Below are positions 26,409-35,619 of a stretch of 64,000 nt of DNA, piece after piece. This DNA comes from JBEKTW01 sp049515655 (GTDB lineage: Bacteria > Bacteroidota > Ignavibacteria > UBA10030 > SZUA-254): positions 62,001-126,000 of the forward strand of contig JBEKTW010000002.1 in the NCBI GenBank assembly GCA_049515655.1, in the 5' to 3' direction. Under the pieces are notes generated by a model. That model saw only the letters and a program-made list of their open reading frames with translations, was not told where the DNA came from and ran no database searches. A program made the translations under genes and the position numbers. Every line of letters starts with the position of its first letter. Position 1 is the first letter of the stretch.

Positions 26409-29400
26409 TCATTTAATCAACAAGAGTTTCTTCGTTGCAGTGAACTTACCTGCCTGGAGGCGGTAGAAGTAGACGCCGCTTGAAAAGTTACTTGCGTCAA
26501 ACTGTACTGATTTGAACCCTGCTTCTTCCATTCCATTCACCAGCTTTGCTACCTCTTGTCCAAGAATGTTATACACGCTTAGCGTCACAACACTATTCAC
26601 CGGTAATTGGTAACGGATAACCGTTGTCGGATTAAAAGGATTCGGGAAATTCTGTTCGAGAGCGAACTCTTTCGGCAGCCGGGCGGGACCTCCGGGAACT
26701 CCCTCCGTGGGAAGAAGTGGATTATGCGCGATGAGCATCAGGCTCGAGATATCGGAATTCGTGACAACGAGACTATCCTCTTGCTTCAGATCGACGGAAA
26801 GACCGAATCTATCCACAAGAACCACCGGACCAGTGTATGAAGATTGTACCTGCTGCCTCGACCAACGGAGCGTCATCGGATAATCGGCTCCGTCGACACG
26901 GCCGGGACTGAACTTCACCAGGTAGGTGTCAACCTGGGTGGGACTGACATAGGGCCTCATATCCGTCCATGAACCGCTGCCGAATTGAAGGTCGGACCCA
27001 TGCGGGTCGATGAAGCGCACGTCAAAGATGTTTGAGAGGACGGGAGGCAGTTCAAGTTCCCCTTCAGAGAAATCGGCAGTAGAGCAATGCGGATCGACCC
27101 CCCATATTCCATAGGTAGCGCCCGGGCGAACTCCCCACCATACATCGTGCTCGTCAAGATAACTATTGTCGTGGACAGTGAGAGCGAGTTTGACTCTCTG
27201 CGGAATGTGGTGAACGCTGAAATTGACGCCGGTGTAATGCTGGTCAACGGCTTGAATGGTAAATGTGAATCCCTGCTGCACCGGTGGGTACATCTGCTCC
27301 CAGGTGGGCTGCATCGCAAGAGTAATCAGGCTCGTCCCATAGTAGACGCGATAAAAAGCATATCGGCCGGCCGTGTCTGTCACGACTGAATCGCTGATGT
27401 AGCCGGTCTGCCGAACGACCCAGCCGGAGAGAGGTTTGTCCGTACTGTCATACTGACCGTTCTCATTAACATCAAAGTAAACGATACCGGTCACCGAGTT
27501 CAACGGCTGGCCGATCCCGAAATCCGGGGCAGAGAGCGTATCGTGGGCGCCTACGCTCACGATGTAATAACCACCAGGCGGCTTAGTAACTCTGGCGTTG
27601 AACGAGGCGTTCTCGGTTACCCGATAGCGACCCGCGCCAAGTCCATTCAGGGCGTAGTTGCCATTGGCATCCGTGAGTGTGATCGCGTGCGAATCTCCAT
27701 AAACACTGACGCGAGAGAGAGGCGCTCCCGGTTCGCCGGGATTTCTCACGCTATCGGCGTTTAAGTCTGCAAAAACGGCGCCCCTGATTACACTCCCATT
27801 CGTCGAGCTGTACGCGATGCTTCCGCGAAAAACCGGGACCAATCGATAGCCATAATTGATCTCCCCGATGTCCGAGGCCGAGCCGGCGATGATGATGCCC
27901 CGGATCGTGTCGACACGGGCACCGACCGGGGGGGTTGAATAGCGCGAGAGGGAATCCCGCCGGTCCCCGAGCGTATACCAGCGGGAAGCATCCGAAGTGA
28001 TCATCGTGTTTGAGCTATCATCGACAAGCTCGACAGTTCCTGCGGTTGTGTCGACAATAGCGGCGACGGTGACGTTGTGCAGCTCAACCATCATTCCCTC
28101 GTACTGTTCACCACGGCTGTACACCACTGCGCCGCGAGGATATGTCCCCCTATAAAAATCCGAGATCGAAACCGGTAGGGACGAAGGCGGCGCATGCAAC
28201 GAATCCACCACTTTCAGATAGCGGCACATGAAGATCGAGGTGCTATTCATGCTGTTCGCGGGGGTCTCGTAAACCACACCGTGCATTTGCACGACGTCGC
28301 CCTGTTTGATTTTCATGAAACCGCCCGGCTGATATGCGGGATCGACCTGTACAGGGATCCCCCTCCACGCGGCTCCATTGCCACCGGTATCACAGGCAAT
28401 CATGGACGGCACTCCGATCGCGACCTCCGTCGGCGGCACGACGCAATACGCAGTTAATCGCACGGGAATCCCCCGATACGCGGCAGCCTGCAGCGTCCAT
28501 GCGGGAGGTGAGGAGTTTTGCAATGAATCTGCGAGGAGGAGGGAAACCTGAGAATCTTGCTGAATTTGCCTGACAGTGAGTTCCGGGTATTCCGATATCG
28601 TGAAATTCCAGATATCAGACCAGAGACCCGTTCCTTTCGGTACTCTCGCTTTGACTCGCCAGAAATGCCGGATGCCGAACTGGAGGTTAGCGACAGTTTT
28701 GAATGTGTCGGTCACGGTGGAATCATTCAAAATGAATCCGGTCGAAAATGTAGAATCGATTGTGACTTGCAGAAAGTACGAGTATGCACCCCGAAACGAC
28801 GACCACAACAAAGGATTCTCAACTGGCTGGTCGAGCGCGCCATTCGGCGGCGACGCCAGTTTCACCTGAAACAGAGGAGAAATCATCTGAGACAATGGTT
28901 CCCTCCAGACGCCGCCGCCACCGATCCCGGCAAAGAGATTCGTGTCCGAAACAGCAAGGGCAGTGACATAAGTACTGGTCAAGCCATAATTGACCTGAGT
29001 CCAGCTTGTGCCGTTGTCAGTTGAAAGAAAGACGCCGCCCCCAGTTCCGGCAAAGAGATTGGTGCCGCTTACGGCAAGAGCATTGACATAATGGAATGTC
29101 AAGCCGGTATTGACTGCAGTCCAGCTTGTGCCGTTGTTGGGGAGGAGAAAGACACCGCCGCCACCAGTCCCGGCAAAGAGATTGGTGCCGCTTACGGCAA
29201 GAGCATTGACATAATGGAATGTCAAGCCGGTATTGACTGCAGTCCAGCTTGTGCCGTTGTTGGTGGAGACAAAGACACCACCACCAGTCCCGGCAAAGAG
29301 GTTCGTGCCGGAGACGGCAAGAGACAAAACTTCAGTGTTCGTCAAGCCGGTACTCGCCGCAGTCCAGCTTGTGCCCCTGTTAGTAGAAAGAAAGACACCG

Positions 29401-30731
29401 CCACCAGTCCCGGCAAAGAGGTTCGTCCCGGCCTCGAGTATTTGAGAAAAGCCCGAAAACGGTGTGCTTGCTACACTCCAGCTTGTGCCCCTGTTCGTTG
29501 ATAGAAATACGCCGTCCTCAGTTCCGACAAAAAGATTCGTGTCCGAAACGGCAAGGGCAAGTACATCAGTACTGGTCAAGCCAGAATTGACTGCCGTCCA
29601 GCTTGTGCCGTTGTTGGTGGAGAGGAAGGCGCCGACGCTATAAGTCCCGGCAAAAAGATTCGTCCCGGAGACGGCAAAAGACGTGACAGAAGTGTTGGTC
29701 AAGCCGGAATCAACGGAAGTCCAGCTTGCACCGTTGTTTGTGGAAAGAAAGACGCCGCCGCCATCAGTTCCGGCAAGAAGATTCGTGCCGGAGACTGCAA
29801 AAGTTTGGACATACGTGCTCGTCAACCCGGTATTCACCGCCATCCAGCTTGTGCCGTTGTTTGTGGAAAGAAAGACGCCGCCGCCACCAGTTCCGGCAAA
29901 GAGATTCGTCCCGCTATCGGCAGGAGAAACGGCAAGGGCAAGTACATCAGTACTGGTCAAGCCAGAATTGACTGCCGTCCAGCTTGTGCCGTTGTCAGTT
30001 GAAAGAAAGACGCCGCCGCCACCAGTTCCGGCAAAGAGATTCGTCCCGCTATCGGCGGGAGAAACGGTAAGGGCAAGTACCCCAGTACTGGTCAAGCCAG
30101 AATCGACCGCAGTCCAGCTTGCGCCGTTGTTGGTGGAAAGAAAGACGCCGCGCCAAGTCCCGGCAAAAAGATTCGTCCCGCTATTGGCGGGAGAAACGGT
30201 GAGGGCACGGACAAAAGCACTGGTCAAGCCAGAATTGACTGCCGTCCAGCTTGTGCCGTTGTTTGTGGAAAGAAAGACGCCGCCATCAGTTCCAGCAAAA
30301 AGATTCGTGCCACCTGTCCCGCTATCGGCGGGAGAAACGGTGAGGGCACGGAAATCAGTACTGGTCAAGCCAGAATTGACCGCCGTCCAGCTTGCGCCGT
30401 TGTTTGTGGAAAGAAAGACGCCGTCATCAGTTCCAGCAAAAAGATTCGTGCCGGAGACAGCGAAAGCCGTGACATTTGTATTCGCCAAACCAGTATTAAC
30501 AGCTGTCCAGCTTGTGCCGTTGTTTGTGGAAAGAAACACGCCGCTGCCACCAGCCCCGGCAAAAAGATTCGCGCCGGAGACTGCGAAGCACGAGACAATG
30601 CCGCCATAAGGCCCGTTGGTTTGTACCCATTGGGTGTGAACTGTGCTTGCTAACATTAATAAGAGCAAGCAAACGAATGAAAAGCTGCGCAGCAACTGGA
30701 TATGCTTTTTCGTTTGGAACCCCTTCCCCAT
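26409..30731 (-). CDS. T9SS-exported protein with 14 BNR-type propeller repeats and SdrD-like B domains
   Basis: A 1440-residue surface or secreted protein. I chose the ATG at 30729-30731, which gives a signal peptide (KKHIQLLRSFSFVCLLLLML...HTQ); the open frame extends 65 codons further upstream without sense. After the signal peptide come 13 full and one partial ~40-residue repeats of the form GTNLFAGTGGGVFLSTNNG followed by TSWTAVNTGLTSTDVLALAVS. Next are a fibronectin-type segment, a further beta domain, and two SdrD-like B modules (VFADLNADSVRNPGEPG, VYFDVNENGQYDSTDKP). The last ~80 residues are a T9SS type A sorting domain (QNFPNPFNPTT, YNILGQEVAKL, SGVYFYRLQAGKF). The repeats suggest a seven-bladed or doubled propeller of recent amplification. 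Confidence 0.92.
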   Translation of the reverse strand: MGKGFQTKKHIQLLRSFSFVCLLLLMLASTVHTQWVQTNGPYGGIVSCFAVSGANLFAGAGGSGVFLSTNNGTSWTAVNTGLANTNVTAFAVSGTNLFAGTDDGVFLSTNNGASWTAVNSGLTSTDFRALTVSPADSGTGGTNLFAGTDGGVFLSTNNGTSWTAVNSGLTSAFVRALTVSPANSGTNLFAGTWRGVFLSTNNGASWTAVDSGLTSTGVLALTVSPADSGTNLFAGTGGGGVFLSTDNGTSWTAVNSGLTSTDVLALAVSPADSGTNLFAGTGGGGVFLSTNNGTSWMAVNTGLTSTYVQTFAVSGTNLLAGTDGGGVFLSTNNGASWTSVDSGLTNTSVTSFAVSGTNLFAGTYSVGAFLSTNNGTSWTAVNSGLTSTDVLALAVSDTNLFVGTEDGVFLSTNRGTSWSVASTPFSGFSQILEAGTNLFAGTGGGVFLSTNRGTSWTAASTGLTNTEVLSLAVSGTNLFAGTGGGVFVSTNNGTSWTAVNTGLTFHYVNALAVSGTNLFAGTGGGGVFLLPNNGTSWTAVNTGLTFHYVNALAVSGTNLFAGTGGGVFLSTDNGTSWTQVNYGLTSTYVTALAVSDTNLFAGIGGGGVWREPLSQMISPLFQVKLASPPNGALDQPVENPLLWSSFRGAYSYFLQVTIDSTFSTGFILNDSTVTDTFKTVANLQFGIRHFWRVKARVPKGTGLWSDIWNFTISEYPELTVRQIQQDSQVSLLLADSLQNSSPPAWTLQAAAYRGIPVRLTAYCVVPPTEVAIGVPSMIACDTGGNGAAWRGIPVQVDPAYQPGGFMKIKQGDVVQMHGVVYETPANSMNSTSIFMCRYLKVVDSLHAPPSSLPVSISDFYRGTYPRGAVVYSRGEQYEGMMVELHNVTVAAIVDTTAGTVELVDDSSNTMITSDASRWYTLGDRRDSLSRYSTPPVGARVDTIRGIIIAGSASDIGEINYGYRLVPVFRGSIAYSSTNGSVIRGAVFADLNADSVRNPGEPGAPLSRVSVYGDSHAITLTDANGNYALNGLGAGRYRVTENASFNARVTKPPGGYYIVSVGAHDTLSAPDFGIGQPLNSVTGIVYFDVNENGQYDSTDKPLSGWVVRQTGYISDSVVTDTAGRYAFYRVYYGTSLITLAMQPTWEQMYPPVQQGFTFTIQAVDQHYTGVNFSVHHIPQRVKLALTVHDNSYLDEHDVWWGVRPGATYGIWGVDPHCSTADFSEGELELPPVLSNIFDVRFIDPHGSDLQFGSGSWTDMRPYVSPTQVDTYLVKFSPGRVDGADYPMTLRWSRQQVQSSYTGPVVLVDRFGLSVDLKQEDSLVVTNSDISSLMLIAHNPLLPTEGVPGGPARLPKEFALEQNFPNPFNPTTVIRYQLPVNSVVTLSVYNILGQEVAKLVNGMEEAGFKSVQFDASNFSSGVYFYRLQAGKFTATKKLLLIK
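28890..30600 (-). repeat. Coding tandem repeat (14 units, ~120 bp)
   Basis: This DNA block encodes the 14 propeller repeats of the gene above. Units vary by a few residues and two by small insertions (SPADS, SPADSGTG). Some neighbouring units are nearly identical over more than 100 bases, so gene conversion or recent duplication is likely. It creates long open frames on the opposite strand that are artefacts. Confidence 0.9.
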
Positions 30732-31109
30732 CGTGAAAATGACAAAACCCACCATGCCCGCATGTAATGGTCTGGAAAGAACTCGTATGGCCCCTCCTAT
30801 GGGCCTACCAAGTGATATTGCAAAGCTAAGGATAATCGGGGAAAGTGTCAAGTCCAAAGCCGACCCGCCCTGAACTGGAACGAGTCGGCTTGGTTTGAAC
30901 AGATTACTTGAGAAGTACTCCCGCAAAAAGAAAGCGGACCGCTGATTCCGCTGATGACGGCTGATGAAAGTTGATAACTAATGATTACAGCATTTCATGA
31001 TTTTCTTATCAATCCCGCCAATAGAGGGCGGGATTTCTGATAAAGTGACTTCGCCAAGTGACTATCAATCCCGCCAAAAGATGGAGGGATTTCTGATAAA
31101 GTGACTTCG
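30732..31109. other. Intergenic region with direct repeats
   Basis: 30732-31006 shows nothing recognisable. From 31007 a ~55-base direct repeat and a hairpin lie against the end of the next gene. The upstream extension of the previous coding frame into this stretch lacks a signal peptide and is not considered coding. Confidence 0.55.
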
Positions 31110-31119
31110 TCACTTTATC
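31007..31119. repeat. Direct repeat with terminal hairpin at a gene 3' end
   Basis: Two units (31007-31062 and 31063-31113) begin TATCAATCCCGCCAA and end GATAAAGTGACTTCG. The second runs into a perfect inverted repeat, GATAAAGTGAC (31095-31105), TTC, GTCACTTTATC (31109-31119). The right arm covers the stop codon (31110-31112) and last codons of the following minus-strand gene. The repeat thus copies part of a coding end. Confidence 0.65.
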
Positions 31120-34100
31120 ATCAACATTTTCTTCACTTGCGTGAACGATTGTTTCGCCTCCGCGACTCCGACGGCCTCGAGACGGTACAAGTACACACCG
31201 CTCGCCAATCGGCTGAAATCGCCATTGACTGTGTAGTTTCCCGGCTCGTAGTTTCCTTCCGCGAGCTTCATCACCTCCCGCCCAACCATGTCGTACACCC
31301 TTAAACTCACCCTGCTCGTTATCGGCACACCGAAATCAATTGCCGTTGTCGGGTTGAAGGGATTCGGATAATTCTGCTTCAACGCGAACGTCGCAGGAAC
31401 TGCACGGGATTCTCCCACCTTCAACGTAAGCTGCTGTTCGCCACCACTTGAGATCGTGATCGACCCTTTGCCCGTCAACGGGTAAACCGCCGTAAGGGTT
31501 CCTTTTGTCCTCACCTCGAAAAGAAGGCGTTTTTCCGAAACATCCCTCATTGAATAAGAAATCACTAAGGGATATTCTGGCGACTGTATTTGCAGGGGAT
31601 ACATTGATCCTACGCTCGTTCCAGACGAAAAACTCTCCACCATGCGCTGGCTCGCGAAACGTACATCAAAATTTCCTTCGGGAGGAAGCGGAGGCAGTTC
31701 ATACTGTTCGAGCTCTGTCCCGGCATCGCTTTGGGCAAGATACAGTGTCTGCGACCTGCCAAGTCTATCGCTAACTGTAATGCTGCTCATGGCTTTGAGG
31801 TCCCCGGCGTTCGCTCTCGGCAACGCATGAGAACCAAGAGTGAGTACGCCGGCGTTATTCGTCTTTATCCAGTATCCTTGTCCGGGCACAATCGAATCAA
31901 AGATGTGATATCCTCCCGAATAGCCGTACATTACGCTCGCAACAATTCCTCCTGCCGGGGCCGGCACCTTGTGGTCGACCGAGCCGATGAGGTTCCACCC
32001 GGCGGCGAGCGATTCGACGGCTGTTGACATCGACGATCCAACAATGAATTGACCAGCTGCCAACGGAAACTTTAACCAATACCCTTTCCCGGGCTTCAAT
32101 GAATCCACGAGCTGGTAGGTTCCTGCAAATGCGAAAGCTCTTCCTTGCGAAGCTGGAAAAATAGATTGCGAAGAGATATTACCGCGCTGCAGGGGATTGG
32201 AGACAATGTTCCACCGCGGTCCGTACGAGGAAATGATTCCTCCGCCATTCGTAACGATATGATAGGCGCTATCCTGTCCCGGCCAGTCCGTGAGAGGCGT
32301 CAGGTCTGATGTGAGCGCTCCGGCCAAGCCTGTCCCTCGTGCATAGACGTCATAATACCGGTAATCGCCGCCGATGTAGTCTTTCATGACCTCCGCTGCG
32401 CCTGACGCACTAGGGGGAAATGCACCGGCAACGACCGGCCCATAACTGAAATCTATAACGTTGGAAGCCTCATACAGTCGGACCTGGAAATTCAGATACG
32501 TCGATGTTGACCCAACGTCGTAATAGGCAAGGACGTTCTTCCACTGTACCACAAAGATTCTATCAGGTTCCGTTCCCAGGGTTTGATAGGTTATTTGACC
32601 ACTTGGGGACGTATTGAGATCCGCCCACCATGGCCCAAGCACTTTTGTCGGGCGCTCAGCATCTGCACGCGCCCCCGGATTGAAGTATCCTCCGACTTGA
32701 GCTTGAGTAGATAGACCGCGGAGCGAACCGGAGGCCCCGGTCCCCAATTCCAGCCATCCGTTCGTGCTGATCTGCACAGAGTCATAATTATAGCCGTCGT
32801 ATAGAAAGAAGAATGGCAGTCCCACGCTCAGTTGCGCATCATCACCCGAAGGACCGGCCAACCCCCCCGTAATTTCCGTATACGAAGAGTACTGTTTCAC
32901 GACGACGGCATTAGAAATCGTCGGAGGAAGGACCGCGCTAATCATTCCGCTGAGTGTGTCATCGTGTGAATTGAAGTCCGAGAACATCGAGATTGCCCGA
33001 ATCGTGTAGTATCCCGTATCAGGCGGGGAAAAGCTTCCGTCGAATGTCACTACTCTCTGTTCTGCCGCGCCAAGCCCCGCGATCCGTTTCGTGTTCGAAT
33101 AAAGGACAGTGCTGCCGTGGAGAATTTGATATTGGACATCGAACGAATCCGTCTGCGACTGCAAGCTAAGGCTCTTGAAGGCAGCGCTGAGGGGAGAAAT
33201 CTCCGAGCCGAGTGCATATTGCGCCCCATCGGGCGGCATGTTCAAGGCCACGACCTCATAGTCAACATAGTTCGACGGAAGCTCGCCGACAAGTTTCCGT
33301 TCCCAGACACCATTACCATGGGTCGCAACTCTCAAAGCGCGATTCGATTGAGAGATGACCAGGTCGGCAGCGATAACAGCGTCGGGCAAACCCTGACTAA
33401 ATTCGCTCCAGCTCGTTCCGCCATTGGTTGAGACATACACTCCCAGGTCGTTTCCAACGTACACGTTGTTCGGAAGCAGAGGGTCAACCGCGATTGCCGT
33501 TGTCGGTGCATCGGGAAGTGACCCCGTGATGTCTGTCCAGTTTGTGCCGGCATTTGTCGACTTAAAAAGGTGACCGCTTCCAAAACCTCCCAGAGCGGCA
33601 TACACAGTCCGAGAATTCTGCGGGTCAACTGCAAGATCCATCGGATACCGGTTTGGAAGTGTACCTGTGACATCCTGCCAGGCTGTTCCGCCATTCGTGG
33701 TGCGAAAAATATGCGCCTGGGTGGAAACGGGGGCCGTTCCAACATAGACCGTATCGGTGCTCGTCGCCGAAATTGCTATCGAAAGTGCGGGGTTACCGTC
33801 AAGCGGATTGCCGCTGTTGGTAGTAAGCCATCCTCCGCCGGCATTCGTCGATTTGTGGACACGGACATCACCCAAATACAACACATTGGGGTTCGCAGCG
33901 GAAAGAACGAAAGGTGAATTCCATCCCCCGCTCCCGTCGAAGCCCGTAAGGCCAAAGAACGATGCCCCACGGTTGTTCGACTTATAAATCGCATCGCCGT
34001 TCCGGTCGACCGCGTACATGATATTGTCGTTGGATTGGTTGATTGCCGTCCATCCGACTTCATCGGTAACACTATTGTGATCCCACGTTGAAGACCCCAA

Positions 34101-35534
34101 ATATCTGTAGCCGGGGATATGGTCCTGGCATTGCCCGATCGCCAGTAATGAATCGGTGGCTGAACACGAAAACCCGTTGTAGAACTGCCCCGTCTGCATC
34201 CCAGTGCCAACACCATAGAAACTGGTGCCGAAATCGTCTGAGCGATATACACCATCATCATTGACGACATAAAGAATGTTAGGATTTGTCGGATGGTGAG
34301 CATATCCGTGGTTGTCGGCGTAATTTCCTCCCCCGTAGCCGCCACCACTCGAGGTAAATGTACGCCCGCCGTTAGTGGAACGGATGGTGTTGACCGACGC
34401 ATACACTATTTTACTCGAATCCGCCGGATGAACTGTAACGAAGTGCGAATACCATCCCTGCACCTGGTACAGGTTCGTCGGCGAGTAGAGCTTTATCCAA
34501 GATGTGCCGAAATCCGTGGAACGATACAATGCACCGTAATCGACAACGTCGTCGGCAGCGCTCGCATAGACCACGTTTGGATGTGCAGCATATGTTTCGA
34601 GAAGCATTTTCCCTGTATACCAGTGGTACCTTTCAAACGTTGACGGACTCCAACTGATCCCCGCGTCTGTCGTGCGTAAGATCATGCAGCCACCCACGTT
34701 GAAATCCCCGATCGAGACAAGCACCTGAGTAGTGTCCTGTGTATTGATAACGATGTCCTCCACCATGTTCAATCCGGAGATATCCATCGCGTCCCACGTC
34801 GCTCCGGCATTTGTCGTTCTGTAAAGACCTTCAGTTGTTGCAGCCCAGATTGTGCTATGATTAAGCGGATTCATTTTCATCGCCTCGACTCCCGTCTGAT
34901 TGTTGTACGACCAATCGAGGCTCTTTGTCCATGTTTGCCCTCCATCCGTGGTTTTCAAAATTCCGATGCCGTAGCTTCCACGCATCGTCCGTATCACCAG
35001 CCCGCCGTTAGCAGCCTGATAGCCGTACACCTCTCCAGTCCCAAGAAAGATGACATTCGTATCCGTAGGGTCGATGACGACAGCGCTGATACCGAGAGCA
35101 GGATAACCAAGTTTCAGCTGCAGCCAGTCGCCGCTTAGTCCGCCGCTGTAGGAGCGCCACAACCCACCGCTTGCCGTGCCGACATATACAGTGTTCGGAT
35201 TGAGCGGATTCAGCGCGACGCTGAGTGCTCGCCCATGCAGGTTCGTCGGACCGATCGGACTCCAGAGGCTACCGGCAGTGAGCACACTGCTGAGTTCTCT
35301 GTGCTTCGCCCGCGCGATCTGATAAGCACGATAGTATTTGTCCGGAGGAATATCCTTCTCCGGGTAGGCACGAGAACGCGTCCAAAAATCCAACGCCTGC
35401 ATAGCATCGGAGGTGCGTTCCTCTTCATGCAATTCACCGGCCGCATACTTACGATAACGGCTGGAATTGACGATAACGAGAAACGCCGTTACAAGAGCCG
35501 CGAGACTGATCAGGATAGTGATGGTACGACGCAT
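31110..35534 (-). CDS. T9SS-exported sortilin-like propeller protein, paralogue 1
   Basis: A 1474-residue protein: N-terminal hydrophobic signal (residues 1-23), a VPS10/sortilin-like propeller (about 90-760) with Asp-box blades (for example TTDGGQTW, STDFGTSW, STNAGTNW, STNGGTSW), a second beta region, a ~276-residue region of Gly/Pro-rich beta repeats with WNLIGS and GYWIKTNN motifs (about 1120-1395), and a T9SS sorting domain (QNYPNPFNPTT, then YDMVGREVMKL, ending KKMLMIK). The ribosome site AAAGGAG lies six bases before the ATG. It is a close tandem paralogue of the next gene. No enzymatic motif is evident; surface binding is likely. The gene's end overlaps a hairpin and direct repeat (31007-31119). 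Confidence 0.9.
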   Translation of the reverse strand: MRRTITILISLAALVTAFLVIVNSSRYRKYAAGELHEEERTSDAMQALDFWTRSRAYPEKDIPPDKYYRAYQIARAKHRELSSVLTAGSLWSPIGPTNLHGRALSVALNPLNPNTVYVGTASGGLWRSYSGGLSGDWLQLKLGYPALGISAVVIDPTDTNVIFLGTGEVYGYQAANGGLVIRTMRGSYGIGILKTTDGGQTWTKSLDWSYNNQTGVEAMKMNPLNHSTIWAATTEGLYRTTNAGATWDAMDISGLNMVEDIVINTQDTTQVLVSIGDFNVGGCMILRTTDAGISWSPSTFERYHWYTGKMLLETYAAHPNVVYASAADDVVDYGALYRSTDFGTSWIKLYSPTNLYQVQGWYSHFVTVHPADSSKIVYASVNTIRSTNGGRTFTSSGGGYGGGNYADNHGYAHHPTNPNILYVVNDDGVYRSDDFGTSFYGVGTGMQTGQFYNGFSCSATDSLLAIGQCQDHIPGYRYLGSSTWDHNSVTDEVGWTAINQSNDNIMYAVDRNGDAIYKSNNRGASFFGLTGFDGSGGWNSPFVLSAANPNVLYLGDVRVHKSTNAGGGWLTTNSGNPLDGNPALSIAISATSTDTVYVGTAPVSTQAHIFRTTNGGTAWQDVTGTLPNRYPMDLAVDPQNSRTVYAALGGFGSGHLFKSTNAGTNWTDITGSLPDAPTTAIAVDPLLPNNVYVGNDLGVYVSTNGGTSWSEFSQGLPDAVIAADLVISQSNRALRVATHGNGVWERKLVGELPSNYVDYEVVALNMPPDGAQYALGSEISPLSAAFKSLSLQSQTDSFDVQYQILHGSTVLYSNTKRIAGLGAAEQRVVTFDGSFSPPDTGYYTIRAISMFSDFNSHDDTLSGMISAVLPPTISNAVVVKQYSSYTEITGGLAGPSGDDAQLSVGLPFFFLYDGYNYDSVQISTNGWLELGTGASGSLRGLSTQAQVGGYFNPGARADAERPTKVLGPWWADLNTSPSGQITYQTLGTEPDRIFVVQWKNVLAYYDVGSTSTYLNFQVRLYEASNVIDFSYGPVVAGAFPPSASGAAEVMKDYIGGDYRYYDVYARGTGLAGALTSDLTPLTDWPGQDSAYHIVTNGGGIISSYGPRWNIVSNPLQRGNISSQSIFPASQGRAFAFAGTYQLVDSLKPGKGYWLKFPLAAGQFIVGSSMSTAVESLAAGWNLIGSVDHKVPAPAGGIVASVMYGYSGGYHIFDSIVPGQGYWIKTNNAGVLTLGSHALPRANAGDLKAMSSITVSDRLGRSQTLYLAQSDAGTELEQYELPPLPPEGNFDVRFASQRMVESFSSGTSVGSMYPLQIQSPEYPLVISYSMRDVSEKRLLFEVRTKGTLTAVYPLTGKGSITISSGGEQQLTLKVGESRAVPATFALKQNYPNPFNPTTAIDFGVPITSRVSLRVYDMVGREVMKLAEGNYEPGNYTVNGDFSRLASGVYLYRLEAVGVAEAKQSFTQVKKMLMIK

Positions 35535-35619
35535 AGAAGCTCCTTTCCCAGATATATTTTCGATGTTGAAATACCACGGTGACTCGACTTCCTGACTGTG
35601 GATATGACATGGTCGTCGA

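Noticed and set aside
28890..30600. CRISPR-like regular repeats
   Set aside because: Period is about 120 bases, reading frame is kept throughout, there are no unique spacers, and no cas gene is near; the repeat is protein-coding.
29683..30609. Long plus-strand open frame (about 308 codons) opposite the propeller repeats
   Set aside because: It is a regular antisense copy of the repeated blade sequence; its product is a repetition of the same meaningless words, and no ribosome site or signal is seen.
31007..31113. Direct repeats as a mini-CRISPR or phage attachment site
   Set aside because: Only two units without spacers, no integrase or tRNA target; the second unit merges with a coding end.
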